64,000 nucleotides of DNA, taken from positions 56,866,851 through 56,930,850 of the forward strand of contig NW_026262582.1 in assembly GCF_021869535.1 (NCBI RefSeq), in the 5' to 3' direction. This DNA comes from Mytilus californianus. Its lineage: Eukaryota > Mollusca > Bivalvia > Mytilida > Mytilidae. How positions within the stretch are numbered: the stretch's first letter is position 1; each line of letters begins with the position of its first letter. The translations under genes were made by a program, and so were the position numbers. Below, piece after piece: positions 63,001-64,000 of the stretch. Under the pieces are notes generated by a model. That model searched no databases. It was not told the origin of the DNA and was given only the letters and a program-made list of their open reading frames with translations.

Positions 63001-63443
63001 TCATAAAAGTTGGTAAAACATTATATTTGAACAATTAAGACAATTATTTACTTAATTTGTAAATACATTAAAAGCTTTCCAAGAATTTAAATCCATACTC
63101 ACCCCTGTTACATGACTTACATCAAATTCCATAGATATGTGGTTATATATATATACATCCATTAATTATTGTTAAGTAATGTACAAAGTAGGTTTTGTAC
63201 TTGTAATACTATTGTGTGTTAGATTATTAACGATTGTATTACTGTTTTTACATGTAATTAACAACAAAAATTCACACCTTTGTCAAGTCTTTCTTTAGTC
63301 CTCTCAATATAAGAGTTTTTGTTGTGATATCTGGGACTATCACGTGATGGACTATCTCTGGCTCTGTCGTATGAAGATTCACGTTTGTATCTGTCTGTTT
63401 GTCTGTACCCTTCACCTTTACTTTTGGATGGGTACTGGGATGA
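12362..63443 (-). CDS. WAC: WAC orthologue, 11 exons, 5' end outside window
   Basis: Join of minus-strand exons 63443-63278, 60277-60177, 55321-55182, 48186-48128, 45477-45196, 32438-32196, 30193-30128, 20119-19705, 19209-19032, 17653-17526 and 12455-12362 gives 1872 nt: 623 residues and a TAA stop. All ten junctions are GT-AG and keep one frame. Residues about 100-134 form a WW domain ([23 protein letters not shown]). Residues about 535-605 match the WAC C-terminus ([18 protein letters not shown], then [18 protein letters not shown] and ILFLNQQ). The middle is low-complexity Ser/Pro/Gln/Met-rich, as in other WAC proteins. Known role of the family: a nuclear adaptor that binds the RNF20/40 ubiquitin ligase through the coiled coil and RNA polymerase II through the WW domain, promoting histone H2B mono-ubiquitination; roles in autophagy and cell-cycle control are also reported. 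Human WAC is about 647 residues, so only the N-terminal exon(s) should be missing. An extra exon in the 12.8 kb intron 45195-32439 cannot be excluded, although the flanking phases already match. Confidence 0.93.
13069..14063 (+). repeat. Tandem array, about 120-bp unit, 8 copies
   Basis: Each unit carries GAATATATATGGTTT, GGGGTGGGGATCTCGACC, GTTTACAAGTTCTCAAA and a G-rich/ACCCC stretch. GAATATATATGG recurs about every 121 bp, eight times. A further four units lie at 14500-14960, and a broken unit resumes at 16003-16045 after the inserted family A element. Open frames through this array are by-products of the repeat. Confidence 0.85.
14500..14960 (+). repeat. Second block of the 120-bp array, 4 units
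   Basis: Same unit as 13069-14063, separated from it by about 430 bp of AT-rich sequence. The last unit is cut inside its A-tract by the family A element at 14964. Confidence 0.8.
14964..16000 (+). mobile_element. Modular repeat, family A, copy A2 (best complete copy)
   Basis: P1 at 14968-14983 (AGGCTCT, CA, AGAGCCT); X at 14989-14997 (GCTCACCTG). The 3' hairpin at 15965-15995 contains CAGGTGAGC at 15986-15994, the exact reverse complement of X, followed by TAAAAAAG. Before it lies a GACGACGGACGCCGG tract. The body has two diverged modules of about 450 bp with CAATAACTCC, CAGGGCAGAT and AGTTTCAGAGATATAA phrases. Confidence 0.8.
16870..17120 (+). mobile_element. tRNA-derived SINE
   Basis: A box A-like TGGCCGAGTGG at 16880-16890 and a box B-like GAGTTTGAATCCC at 16940-16952 mark a tRNA-like (Leu/Ser type) head. 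The centre has CTCTCTGGACACCC and TCTTCCTCCACC, similar to the V-domain of V-SINEs, and the tail ends GGCGTTAAACACCAATCAAT. ATAATTAAACTTG before and ATAATGGAACTTA after may be a decayed target duplication. It resembles the molluscan RUDI type; family assignment is from memory. Confidence 0.75.
17121..17525. other. WAC intron j-k, remaining unique part
   Basis: AT-rich intron sequence upstream of the SINE and next to exon j. No exon, RNA gene or recognised repeat was seen. Confidence 0.4.
17526..17653 (-). CDS. WAC: WAC exon j, coiled coil
   Basis: 128 bp, TTTCAG acceptor and GTAAGA donor, phase 0 in and phase 2 out. It encodes [20 protein letters not shown], then [18 protein letters not shown] and LHEQR. 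It aligns with [38 protein letters not shown] and REQR of vertebrate WAC, the coiled coil that binds RNF20/40. Confidence 0.94.
17654..19031. other. WAC intron i-j
   Basis: AT-rich intron of 1.4 kb. The only feature recognised is the copied piece of exon i at 18974-19013. Nothing else supportable. Confidence 0.5.
18974..19013 (-). pseudogene. Partial duplicate of WAC exon i in the following intron
   Basis: 40 bp identical at 39 positions to 19049-19088 inside exon i, 75 bp away in the same orientation. The exon copy encodes [13 protein letters not shown]; the intronic copy reads the same with Trp changed to Leu. It has no acceptor of its own and lies after the donor, so it is probably not spliced in. 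Confidence 0.85.
19032..19209 (-). CDS. WAC: WAC exon i, start of conserved C-terminal domain
   Basis: 178 bp, TTTCAG acceptor and GTAGGA donor, phase 2 in and phase 0 out. It encodes [17 protein letters not shown] and ends [16 protein letters not shown] then AEHAERQ. This aligns with vertebrate WAC [20 protein letters not shown] and is the strongest identifying match outside the WW domain. A 40-bp part of this exon is repeated in the following intron (18974-19013). Confidence 0.95.
19210..19704. other. WAC intron h-i
   Basis: Short AT-rich intron of 495 bp between exons h and i; no repeats or other features recognised. Confidence 0.5.
19705..20119 (-). CDS. WAC: WAC exon h, Gln/Pro/Met/His-rich
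   Basis: 415 bp, the largest exon; TTTTAG acceptor and GTAAAT donor, phase 1 in and phase 2 out. It encodes a low-complexity activation-domain-like stretch ([17 protein letters not shown], repeated [29 protein letters not shown]), then [20 protein letters not shown]. Reading through the donor gives an immediate stop, which confirms the exon end. Confidence 0.9.
20511..20850 (+). repeat. 29-bp minisatellite
   Basis: About twelve imperfect copies of a 29-bp unit (TATTGGACTGAAACATGTAT then GTTCTAATG), some shortened. Stray units are at 21000-21045 and, about 8.5 kb away, at 29543-29582. It lies in the intron between WAC exons g and h. Confidence 0.85.
20877..20988 (+). repeat. Dispersed repeat K, 3' part
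   Basis: Contains GCTCATTGTTGAAGGCTGTA, TCATTTGGTCTCTTGTG and GTTGTCTCATTGGCAATG, the 3' section of repeat K seen elsewhere in this window. It interrupts the 29-bp minisatellite. Confidence 0.65.
21660..24058 (+). mobile_element. Modular repeat, family T (tandem-array element)
   Basis: P1 at 21664-21681 (GTAACAG, loop GATG, CTGTTAC, perfect) is followed directly by X at 21682-21700 (GAAGTCTCCCAAACGAAGC). The 3' hairpin has arms AAGTCTTCCCAAAC (24024-24037) and GTTTGGGAGACTT (24041-24053), then AATAAGG. The body is a 14-copy array plus a tail with (AGGAAG)n and (AAT)n at 23955-24010, where other families have GACGGACGG. Confidence 0.75.
21840..23670 (+). repeat. Tandem array, about 133-bp unit, 14 copies
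   Basis: Each unit has GAATATATATGGTTTAGGGG, TGGGGATCTCGACCATTTAC, AGATATTAGAACTTTCT, a GGGGGTCGGGATGACCCC stretch and CTAACCCTGTATATCATTC. The first units are about 123 bp, the later ones about 133 bp. The GAATATATATGG-to-ACAAG block is shared with the family M array; the rest of the unit is not. Confidence 0.87.
24256..27134 (+). mobile_element. Modular repeat, family B, copy B2 (expanded)
   Basis: P1 at 24262-24278 and X at 24282-24292 (ATACGACCGCA). The 3' hairpin has arms ATACGACC (27094-27101) and GGTCGTAT (27122-27129), with (GACGAC)n at 27026-27077 before it. It is nearly identical to B1 at 8052-9992 in head, 35-bp units and 3' modules. The 130-bp module block (24450-25960) holds about 11-12 units instead of about 5. 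Confidence 0.82.
24450..25960 (+). repeat. Expanded 130-bp module array inside B2
   Basis: Units carry AGATTCAGCATATCAAAGAA, TCAATTTTTGTTGAAATCAA and TTTAATTTTGGACCC. Three or four consecutive units (25030-25720) are nearly identical, which points to recent local expansion. The open frames through them follow the repeat and share no coding signal. Confidence 0.8.
27143..28327 (+). mobile_element. Modular repeat, family C, copy C1
   Basis: P1 is a perfect 20-bp palindrome at 27155-27174 (AGTGTCCACATGTGGACACT). X is ATGCCCCCGC at 27179-27188. The 3' hairpin at 28296-28322 has arms ATGCCCCC and GGGGGCAT. The body has about six modules of 150-160 bp (GGGCATAACTCTAGAACGGT, CAAACTTGATCTGTGTTTTG, AAGTTTCATAACATTTGGTT). 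A (TACG)n tract lies at 28247-28273. Confidence 0.8.
28388..28978 (+). mobile_element. Modular repeat, family C, copy C2
   Basis: P1 at 28406-28421 (GTGTCC, loop CCAT, GGACAC), X ATGCCCCCGC at 28427-28436, about three modules, then the hairpin at 28947-28972 with arms ATGCCCCC and GGGGGCAT. It starts only about 60 bp after C1 ends. Confidence 0.8.
28979..30127. other. WAC intron g-h, unique part
   Basis: AT-rich intron sequence. It contains one stray unit of the 29-bp minisatellite at 29543-29582. No exon or other feature recognised. Confidence 0.45.
30128..30193 (-). CDS. WAC: WAC exon g
   Basis: 66 bp micro-exon, CAACAG acceptor and GTTAGT donor, phase 1 in and phase 1 out. It encodes [19 protein letters not shown], a short amphipathic, probably helical Gln-rich stretch that continues exon f. 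Its length is a multiple of three, so it could be skipped without a frameshift. Confidence 0.82.
30549..31842 (+). mobile_element. Modular repeat, family A, copy A3 (degraded, interrupted)
   Basis: A degraded P1 at 30553-30568 (AGGCTTTAAAGAGCCC) and a 3' end at 31815-31836 (AGCTCTGTGGGCC, GATGAGCTAAAAA). The body has A-type phrases (TGTTCTATTTTTAGCCA, TTTGGTTAAATTTGGCCC). A family J element is inserted at 30650-31254. Confidence 0.65.
30650..31254 (+). mobile_element. Modular repeat, family J (nested in A3)
   Basis: P1 at 30652-30663 (CTGT, TAAC, ACAG); X ATGTCTCGCC at 30668-30677. The 3' hairpin has left arm ATGTCTCAC (31217-31225) and right arm GGTGAGACA (31242-31250), then AAAAAT. The body has about three modules (CAATGACTGA, TCTCCATGGAAATGAGATG, ACTGCATACCAAATA). 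X is close to that of family I, so I and J may be related. Confidence 0.68.
31856..31968 (+). mobile_element. Modular repeat, family C, 5' fragment C4
   Basis: P1 GTGTCCATGGGACAC at 31871-31885 and X (ATGCCCCCAC), then one partial module ending near AAAAACGGTAGC. The 3' part is missing. It lies 14 bp after the end of A3, just upstream of WAC exon f on the + strand. Confidence 0.7.
32196..32438 (-). CDS. WAC: WAC exon f, Ser/Thr/Pro-rich
   Basis: 243 bp, TTTCAG acceptor and GTAGAT donor, phase 1 in and phase 1 out. It encodes [37 protein letters not shown] and then [18 protein letters not shown]. This corresponds to the Ser/Thr/Pro-rich region followed by the short hydrophobic helix region of WAC (compare LLPALQATLQL). 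An open frame on the opposite strand is a shadow. Confidence 0.9.
33490..34850 (+). mobile_element. Old family C-like modular repeat, interrupted
   Basis: The head has CATCTGTGGACACCAATGCC. Modules contain AAGGCATAACTCTTAAACAG and AGCATTGTGTATGAG, and the end at about 34780-34850 has GTGTGGAAACGAAAAACGGG and a GGATGGATGG tract. It is strongly diverged from C1-C3, has no clear 3' hairpin, and is interrupted by a small TIR element. Confidence 0.5.
33962..34304. mobile_element. Small TIR element (MITE-like)
   Basis: Inverted ends GGTGTAATACCACC (left) and GGTGGTATTACTCC (right). It sits inside a family C-like module between CCAAG and TTATAACA, a junction that is continuous in the neighbouring module, with a short TA-rich duplication. 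The 98-codon open frame inside has no recognisable content. Confidence 0.55.
34972..35949 (+). mobile_element. Modular repeat, family G
   Basis: P1 at 34980-34994 (TGCGCT, ATG, AGCGCA, perfect); X ATATGCCCGTC at 34997-35007. The 3' hairpin at 35914-35944 has right arm GACGGGCGTAT, then AAAAAT. There are four to five modules of about 160 bp (TTTTTGAGATACGGCGCGAC, CCAAAAAGTATACAGATC). A GACAGACGGACGGAAAGACG tract lies just before the hairpin. Confidence 0.8.
36241..38236 (+). mobile_element. Modular repeat, family A, copy A4 (interrupted by F1)
   Basis: P1 at 36245-36260 (AGGCTCCCAAGAGCCT) and the 3' end CACTTGGCCCTTTGGGCCAG then GTGAGCTAAAAAG at 38236. The body (36460-37215) is a distinct set of about four modules of 168 bp (ACACTTGGTCAGCACCTCAT, GGCGGCCATCTTGGATGAT). 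A family F element occupies 37249-38164. Confidence 0.75.
37249..38164 (+). mobile_element. Modular repeat, family F, copy F1 (nested in A4)
   Basis: P1 (GCTTCGCTGAGCGCAGC) and X (ATACGCCCG). The 3' hairpin has arms ATACGTCCC (38138-38146) and CGGGCGTAT (38152-38160). It has four modules of about 155 bp with CAATTCACCAAAGTTTC and ATAACTCGGAAACG. Its head resembles family B's, but body and 3' hairpin differ. Confidence 0.75.
38723..39491 (+). mobile_element. Modular repeat, family C, copy C3
   Basis: P1 at 38741-38755 (GTGTCC, ATG, GGACAC) and X ATGCCCCAGC at 38761. It has about four modules (CATAACTCAAGAACGGTAAA, AAGTTTCATAACATTTGGTT). The 3' hairpin is at about 39459-39485 with right arm GGGGGCAT, then AAAAAAAC; a GATGTACAGACGGAC tract precedes it. 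Confidence 0.8.
39590..39815 (+). repeat. Degraded family I module
   Basis: Contains ATCACTGAACC, GAGGTCATGGTCAG and CTTATTACTTATAGT, matching the family I module order. No ends are recognisable. Confidence 0.45.
39924..41916 (+). mobile_element. Modular repeat, family B, copy B3 (interrupted by F2)
   Basis: P1 (GCTCCGCTGGGCGCAGC) at 39929-39945 and X just after it. The 130-bp and 35-bp module blocks of B1/B2 are missing, so the head joins the TGGCCCCTAATTCCT modules almost directly. The 3' end (GCAGTTGTACAAAAATA) is degraded. A family F element is inserted at 40880-41674. Confidence 0.72.
40880..41674 (+). mobile_element. Modular repeat, family F, copy F2 (nested in B3)
   Basis: The same head (CTGCTTCGCTGAGTGCAGC, then ATACGCCCGCAG) and end (CATAATACGTCC, CGAGCGTATAAAA) as F1. 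It has about three modules and a GACGACAGACGGACAGACCG tract. Removing it restores the GTTACAAAAATGCTT junction seen in B1. Confidence 0.75.
41917..43386. other. WAC intron e-f, mostly unique
   Basis: Mixed intron sequence. An open minus-strand frame at 41699-42193 overlaps the end of B3 and has no recognisable domain. No exon, RNA gene or clear mobile element was seen. Confidence 0.4.
43399..43675 (-). mobile_element. SINE-like element, reverse orientation
   Basis: 277 bp flanked by TTACCGCCCCGG (43387-43398) and TTACCGCCCTGG (43676-43687), a 12-bp target duplication with one mismatch. On the minus strand it ends GACGTTAAGCAACCAACAAT then (CAAT)n. No clear tRNA head is visible. Its tail resembles that of the SINE at 16870-17120. 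Confidence 0.7.
43951..44104. mobile_element. Short TIR element with G/C runs
   Basis: The left end is ACAGGGGTGGAACCAGGC and the right end CCTGGATCCGCCACAG, imperfect inverted repeats. The inside has a run of about 20 G near 44007 and GGGGGGTTCC/GGAACCCCCC type arms. The G run is likely unstable in sequencing. Confidence 0.5.
44325..44545 (+). repeat. Degraded family A 3' fragment
   Basis: Contains AAGTTTGGCCCAGTGGTTTC, an AAGTGATGGCAG stretch and CAGTCACCTCTAAAAAA, in the order seen at family A 3' ends. The hairpin has decayed. Confidence 0.45.
44799..45065 (+). mobile_element. Modular repeat, family D, copy D1
   Basis: The head AAGAATGTGTCCATAGTACA has a weak P1 (GTGT to ACAC) followed by GGATGCCCCACTCGC. 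A single module has GAAATTGGGGTCAAAACTC and ACTAAGTTTCAAGTTGATTG, then a GACAGACAAATGGACGGACG tract. No X-complementary hairpin is recognisable at the 3' end. Confidence 0.6.
45196..45477 (-). CDS. WAC: WAC exon e, Arg/Asp/Ser-rich
   Basis: 282 bp, TTTATAG acceptor and GTGAGT donor, phase 1 in and phase 1 out. It encodes a charged stretch, [18 protein letters not shown] to [14 protein letters not shown], including [17 protein letters not shown]. The RDxDYR-like composition resembles the region after the WW domain of vertebrate WAC. A second minus-strand frame is also open here but does not join its neighbours. Confidence 0.88.
45478..46439. other. WAC intron d-e, unique part
   Basis: AT-rich intron next to exon e. 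A short direct duplication (GGAATTATACACATCAGCAG at 45459-45478 and again at 45512-45531) copies the 5' edge of exon e and its acceptor. Nothing else recognised. Confidence 0.5.
46440..47300 (+). mobile_element. Modular repeat, family C, copy C5 (interrupted)
   Basis: P1 GTGTCCATGGGACAC and X at about 46453-46482, one module to GGTAATTAGCAT, then a 570-bp insertion, then the rest of the module (TTGTGTATAAGTTTTATAAC) and a degraded end at about 47300. Confidence 0.62.
46617..47186 (+). mobile_element. Dispersed retroposon-like repeat K2 inserted in C5
   Basis: It contains TTTAACCCGCCGCATTTT, CTTGTCCCAAGTAAGGAGCC and ends TTGTCTCTTTGACACATTCC then CCATTTCCATTCTCAATTTT. It shares its phrase order with repeat K (CTGTCCCAAGTCAGGAGCCT, GTTGTCTCATTGGCAATC) but is a different subfamily. 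Both look like 3' parts of related retroposons. Confidence 0.6.
47318..47492 (-). repeat. Dispersed repeat K, reverse orientation
   Basis: The reverse complement has TTGTCTCATTGGCAATCGTA-type sequence and ends toward TCTCGTTTGAATTGTG. It lies 18 bp after C5. Confidence 0.6.
47493..48127. other. WAC intron d-e, remaining part
   Basis: AT-rich, with several loosely similar ACAGACT/TAGACT phrases; no exon or named repeat recognised. Confidence 0.4.
48128..48186 (-). CDS. WAC: WAC exon d
   Basis: Small 59 bp exon, TTCCAG acceptor and GTAAGT-type donor, phase 2 in and phase 1 out. It encodes [20 protein letters not shown], directly after the WW domain. It is identified by frame fit and splice sites; a real exon this short would be missed by ORF finding alone. 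Confidence 0.8.
49421..50062 (+). repeat. Repeat K split by a 490-bp insertion
   Basis: The left part (49421-49511) has CTCATTGTTGAAGGCCGTAT and CTTACATCCACATCC. The right part (50002-50062) has AGTTGTCTCATTTGCAATCA and TACCACATCTCC. Without the insert, the two read through as a normal K repeat. Confidence 0.65.
49512..50001. mobile_element. 490-bp TTAA-flanked element nested in repeat K
   Basis: Flanked by TTAA at 49508-49511 and 50002-50005. The ends are GGTAGCTGGGGTGTC and, reverse-complemented from the right, GGTAGATCGGGTTCC, about 11 of 15 matching. The empty site can be read in the surrounding K repeat. It is inside the larger TTAA element. Confidence 0.65.
50858..50992 (-). repeat. 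Dispersed repeat K, reverse orientation
   Basis: Reads GAAGATGTGGTATGATTGCT, GACAACTCTCCACAAGAG and CCGTACGGCCTTCAACAATG on the + strand, the reverse complement of repeat K, starting with an A run that fits a retroposon tail. Confidence 0.7.
51924..52625. mobile_element. 0.7 kb TIR DNA element
   Basis: Inverted ends of about 32 bp: ACAGTCAGGGGTGCTACTTA then AACAAGTGATTTCA on the left, and the matching reverse complement ending ACCCCTGACTGT on the right, with one or two mismatches. Many AGTGATTT/AAATCACT motifs lie next to both ends, as transposase-binding repeats often do. There is no coding capacity. Target duplication is unclear (TAT or similar). Confidence 0.8.
52650..54235 (+). repeat. 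51-bp minisatellite, about 31 copies
   Basis: The unit has AGATTTGTCAAGTGTTGCTG, TCTACATCATAATGTATGTT and ACTTTGTAGAA. Because 51 is a multiple of three, one + frame stays open across many units (52731-53252 and 53748-54335) as a 17-residue repeat. Frame-breaking deletions near 53237, 53548 and 53753 argue against coding. It lies in the WAC intron between exons c and d. Confidence 0.93.
54463..54705 (+). mobile_element. Modular repeat, family D, copy D2
   Basis: Nearly the same as D1: AAGAATGTGTCCATAGTACA head, GTTCAGTGGACAGTGAAATT, TACTAAGTTTCAAGTTGATT and a GGACAGATGGACAGACC tract. No recognisable 3' hairpin. Confidence 0.6.
54706..55181. other. WAC intron c-d next to the WW exon
   Basis: AT-rich intron sequence; no repeat, exon or RNA gene recognised. 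Confidence 0.4.
55182..55321 (-). CDS. WAC: WAC exon c, WW domain
   Basis: 140 bp, TTTTAG acceptor and GTAGGT donor, phase 0 in and phase 2 out. It carries the whole WW domain: first Trp in GDWSEH, the aromatic triplet YYY in GKKYYYN, second Trp and the Pro in TWTKP, then KEWVDE. The match to WAC (DWSEHIS, GKKYYYN, KPKEW) identifies the gene. Twenty-five residues separate the two tryptophans, against 21 in the vertebrate protein as I recall it; the extra four (KHTM) fall in the first loop. Confidence 0.95.
55603..56548 (+). repeat. 57-bp minisatellite, left part
   Basis: The unit has CAGAACAGACAAGGCATAAT, AACATTGGTTTTAAAGTCAT and TCCGTTTAGTAGTGCCT. About 14 full units are mixed with shortened 29-bp units made by internal deletion. 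57 is a multiple of three, so open frames run on both strands; they carry no other coding evidence. The array resumes at 59822 after a 3.2 kb insertion. Confidence 0.92.
56989..58743. mobile_element. Older TIR element inside the foldback element
   Basis: The left end CAGTCAGGTGGCGATACTAA then ACAAGTAATTTT and the right end AAAATTACTGTTTAAGTAAT then GCCCCTAACT are degraded inverted repeats. They resemble the ACAGTCAGGGG ends of 51924-52625. Assigned by similarity only. Confidence 0.45.
57472..58522. mobile_element. 1.05 kb TIR element with CTAGT subterminal motifs
   Basis: Ends CAGGGTTCGACACTAAC (57472-57488) and GTTAGTGTCAAACCCTG (58506-58522) match at 16 of 17 positions. Both subterminal regions carry repeated CTAGT/ACTAG motifs. 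CAGGG ends are reminiscent of hAT elements, but no 8-bp target duplication is visible. Non-autonomous. Confidence 0.72.
59822..59960 (+). repeat. 57-bp minisatellite, right part
   Basis: Two and a half units of the array interrupted at 56548 (GTAGTGCCTCAGAACAGAC, AACATTGGTTTTAATGTC). Confidence 0.88.
60177..60277 (-). CDS. WAC: WAC exon b
   Basis: 101 bp between a TTTCAG acceptor and a GTAAGA donor, phase 1 in and phase 0 out. It encodes an Asn/Ser-rich hydrophilic stretch ([17 protein letters not shown], ending DNRDKKTE). Composition and position match the disordered segment before the WW domain. Support comes mainly from splice sites and frame continuity, since disordered segments align poorly. 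Confidence 0.82.
60278..60924. other. WAC intron a-b, part next to exon b
   Basis: AT-rich intron; short open frames on the minus strand have no recognisable content. No repeats recognised. Confidence 0.4.
60925..61343 (+). mobile_element. Modular repeat, family H
   Basis: P1 at 60934-60950 (GTATTGC, ATG, GCAATAC, perfect 7-bp stem) followed directly by X (ATAGTCCCCT, 60951-60960). The 3' hairpin has arms AGTCCCCTT (61309-61317) and AAGGGGACT (61330-61338), then AATAA. It has two modules (ACCAATTTTCAAATCA with CCATAACTCTGCACAAAATC) and a GACGGATGGACAGACAGACG tract. It is the shortest complete example of the common architecture. Confidence 0.82.
61344..62640. other. WAC intron a-b, no gene seen
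   Basis: AT-rich, with two patches rich in GCCCTT (61420-61520 and 62460-62525, both with CCCTTCTGCCCT) that may be remnants of one repeat. No exon recognised. Confidence 0.4.
62641..62945 (+). repeat. Dispersed repeat K, forward copy
   Basis: Runs from AGTCAGGAGCCTGTAATTCA through CTTGTTTGAATTGGTTTACA and TACTCATTGTTGAAGGCTGT to TTGGCAATCATACCACATAT. It is the most complete forward copy in the window. Confidence 0.7.
63278..63443 (-). CDS. WAC: WAC exon a (most 5' in window), Arg/Ser-rich
   Basis: 166 bp, preceded by a pyrimidine tract and CAG acceptor and followed by a GTGTGA donor. It enters in phase 0 and leaves in phase 1. It encodes [15 protein letters not shown], then a basic [11 protein letters not shown] stretch and ends ERLDKG. 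It corresponds to the basic, Ser-rich region upstream of the WW domain in WAC. It has no start codon of its own, so at least one exon lies beyond 64000. Confidence 0.85.
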
Positions 63444-63759
63444 CTGAAAGAAAAAAAGTAAATTATATTCTTCTTGATATTTAACATGTCTCAGAATGTC
63501 TCCTCTCTTTCCTAATATTACATTTGTCATGTTTGTGATGTTTGCAGCTGATCATGTTGATTTATATTTCAATACAAATAAAATAATACTTGTGTTTACA
63601 CTAAAATGCTGAAAAGAATAAGGGTAGGAAGAAGGCAAATATTTATTTTTTTTCAAGTTTTTTTGGTTTACACAGAGAAAACACTTGGACTTTAATGGTG
63701 CATGTTATAAAATGACCCAAAAAAATATAGGATAGGTTGGCAGTAGGGTAATCAAAAAC

Positions 63760-64000
63760 ACAAAATAAGTCGAACACATTCTTAATATAGATGATTAAAA
63801 TATGATTTTTTTTTTTTTTTGGTATTTTTTATTAGCAAACCAGTGAAATTTCATGAAACAAAACATGTTCAAAACTCTCTGGAAATGCTCCAGAACACAG
63901 GATTTGGCTTCATTTGTATCAAAATTTTCTGGGGGAGGGGGGCATGCCCCCAGGCCCTCCTAGATAGGGTCATGCCGTTGGCACGACCATCCAAGTGCCT
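63760..64000 (+). repeat. Dispersed repeat also found at 58228-58437
   Basis: Shares AATAAGTCGAACACATTCT, TTATTAGCAAACCAGTGAAA and GGAAATGCTC with the inner part of the CTAGT element, at high identity, then continues GGCACGACCATCCAAGTGCC to the window edge. The shared block is therefore a mobile unit of its own or a subfamily segment. Confidence 0.7.

Overview
The window looks like a bivalve mollusc genome, most likely a marine mussel (Mytilidae). It is AT-rich, has split genes with GT-AG introns, and is filled with dispersed and tandem repeats I associate with mussel DNA. Those family attributions come from memory and were not searched.

One protein-coding gene is supported: the orthologue of WAC (WW domain-containing adaptor with coiled-coil), on the minus strand. 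I could join eleven exons between 63443 and 12362. Every junction is GT-AG and the reading phase carries through all of them, giving 623 residues plus a stop. The 5' exon(s) lie beyond the right edge. The piece has the arginine/serine-rich N-terminal region, the WW domain, a long Ser/Pro/Gln-rich middle and the conserved C-terminal coiled coil. Coding sequence is 1.87 kb of about 51 kb, so the introns are almost all repeat.

Layout: 1-12361 lies downstream of the gene and holds nested modular repeats, two AT-rich stretches without recognisable genes, and a small foldback element. 12362-20119 carries the C-terminal exons, with a 3.9 kb modular element and a SINE between them. 20120-32438 holds a 29-bp minisatellite, a 2.4 kb tandem-repeat element, the largest modular element (24256-27134) and two middle exons. 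32439-48186 has a dense run of modular elements and two exons. 48187-55321 holds a 3.3 kb TTAA-flanked inverted-repeat transposon, a 0.7 kb TIR element, a 51-bp minisatellite and the WW exon. 55322-64000 holds a 57-bp minisatellite split by a 3.2 kb long-inverted-repeat element with further insertions inside it, then the two most 5' exons seen.

The main discovery candidate is a common architecture shared by about ten otherwise different repeat families. The 5' end has a short hairpin (P1) followed at once by a 9-19 base motif X. The body is made of tandem modules of about 35-170 bp, often with a GACGGACGG-type tract. The 3' end is a hairpin whose right arm is the reverse complement of X, closed by an A-rich TAAAA end. 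About 25 copies or fragments are present, all in the same orientation (antisense to WAC). In six nested cases the insertion sits in a short A-tract of the host repeat. I have not seen this described as one class, but could not search.
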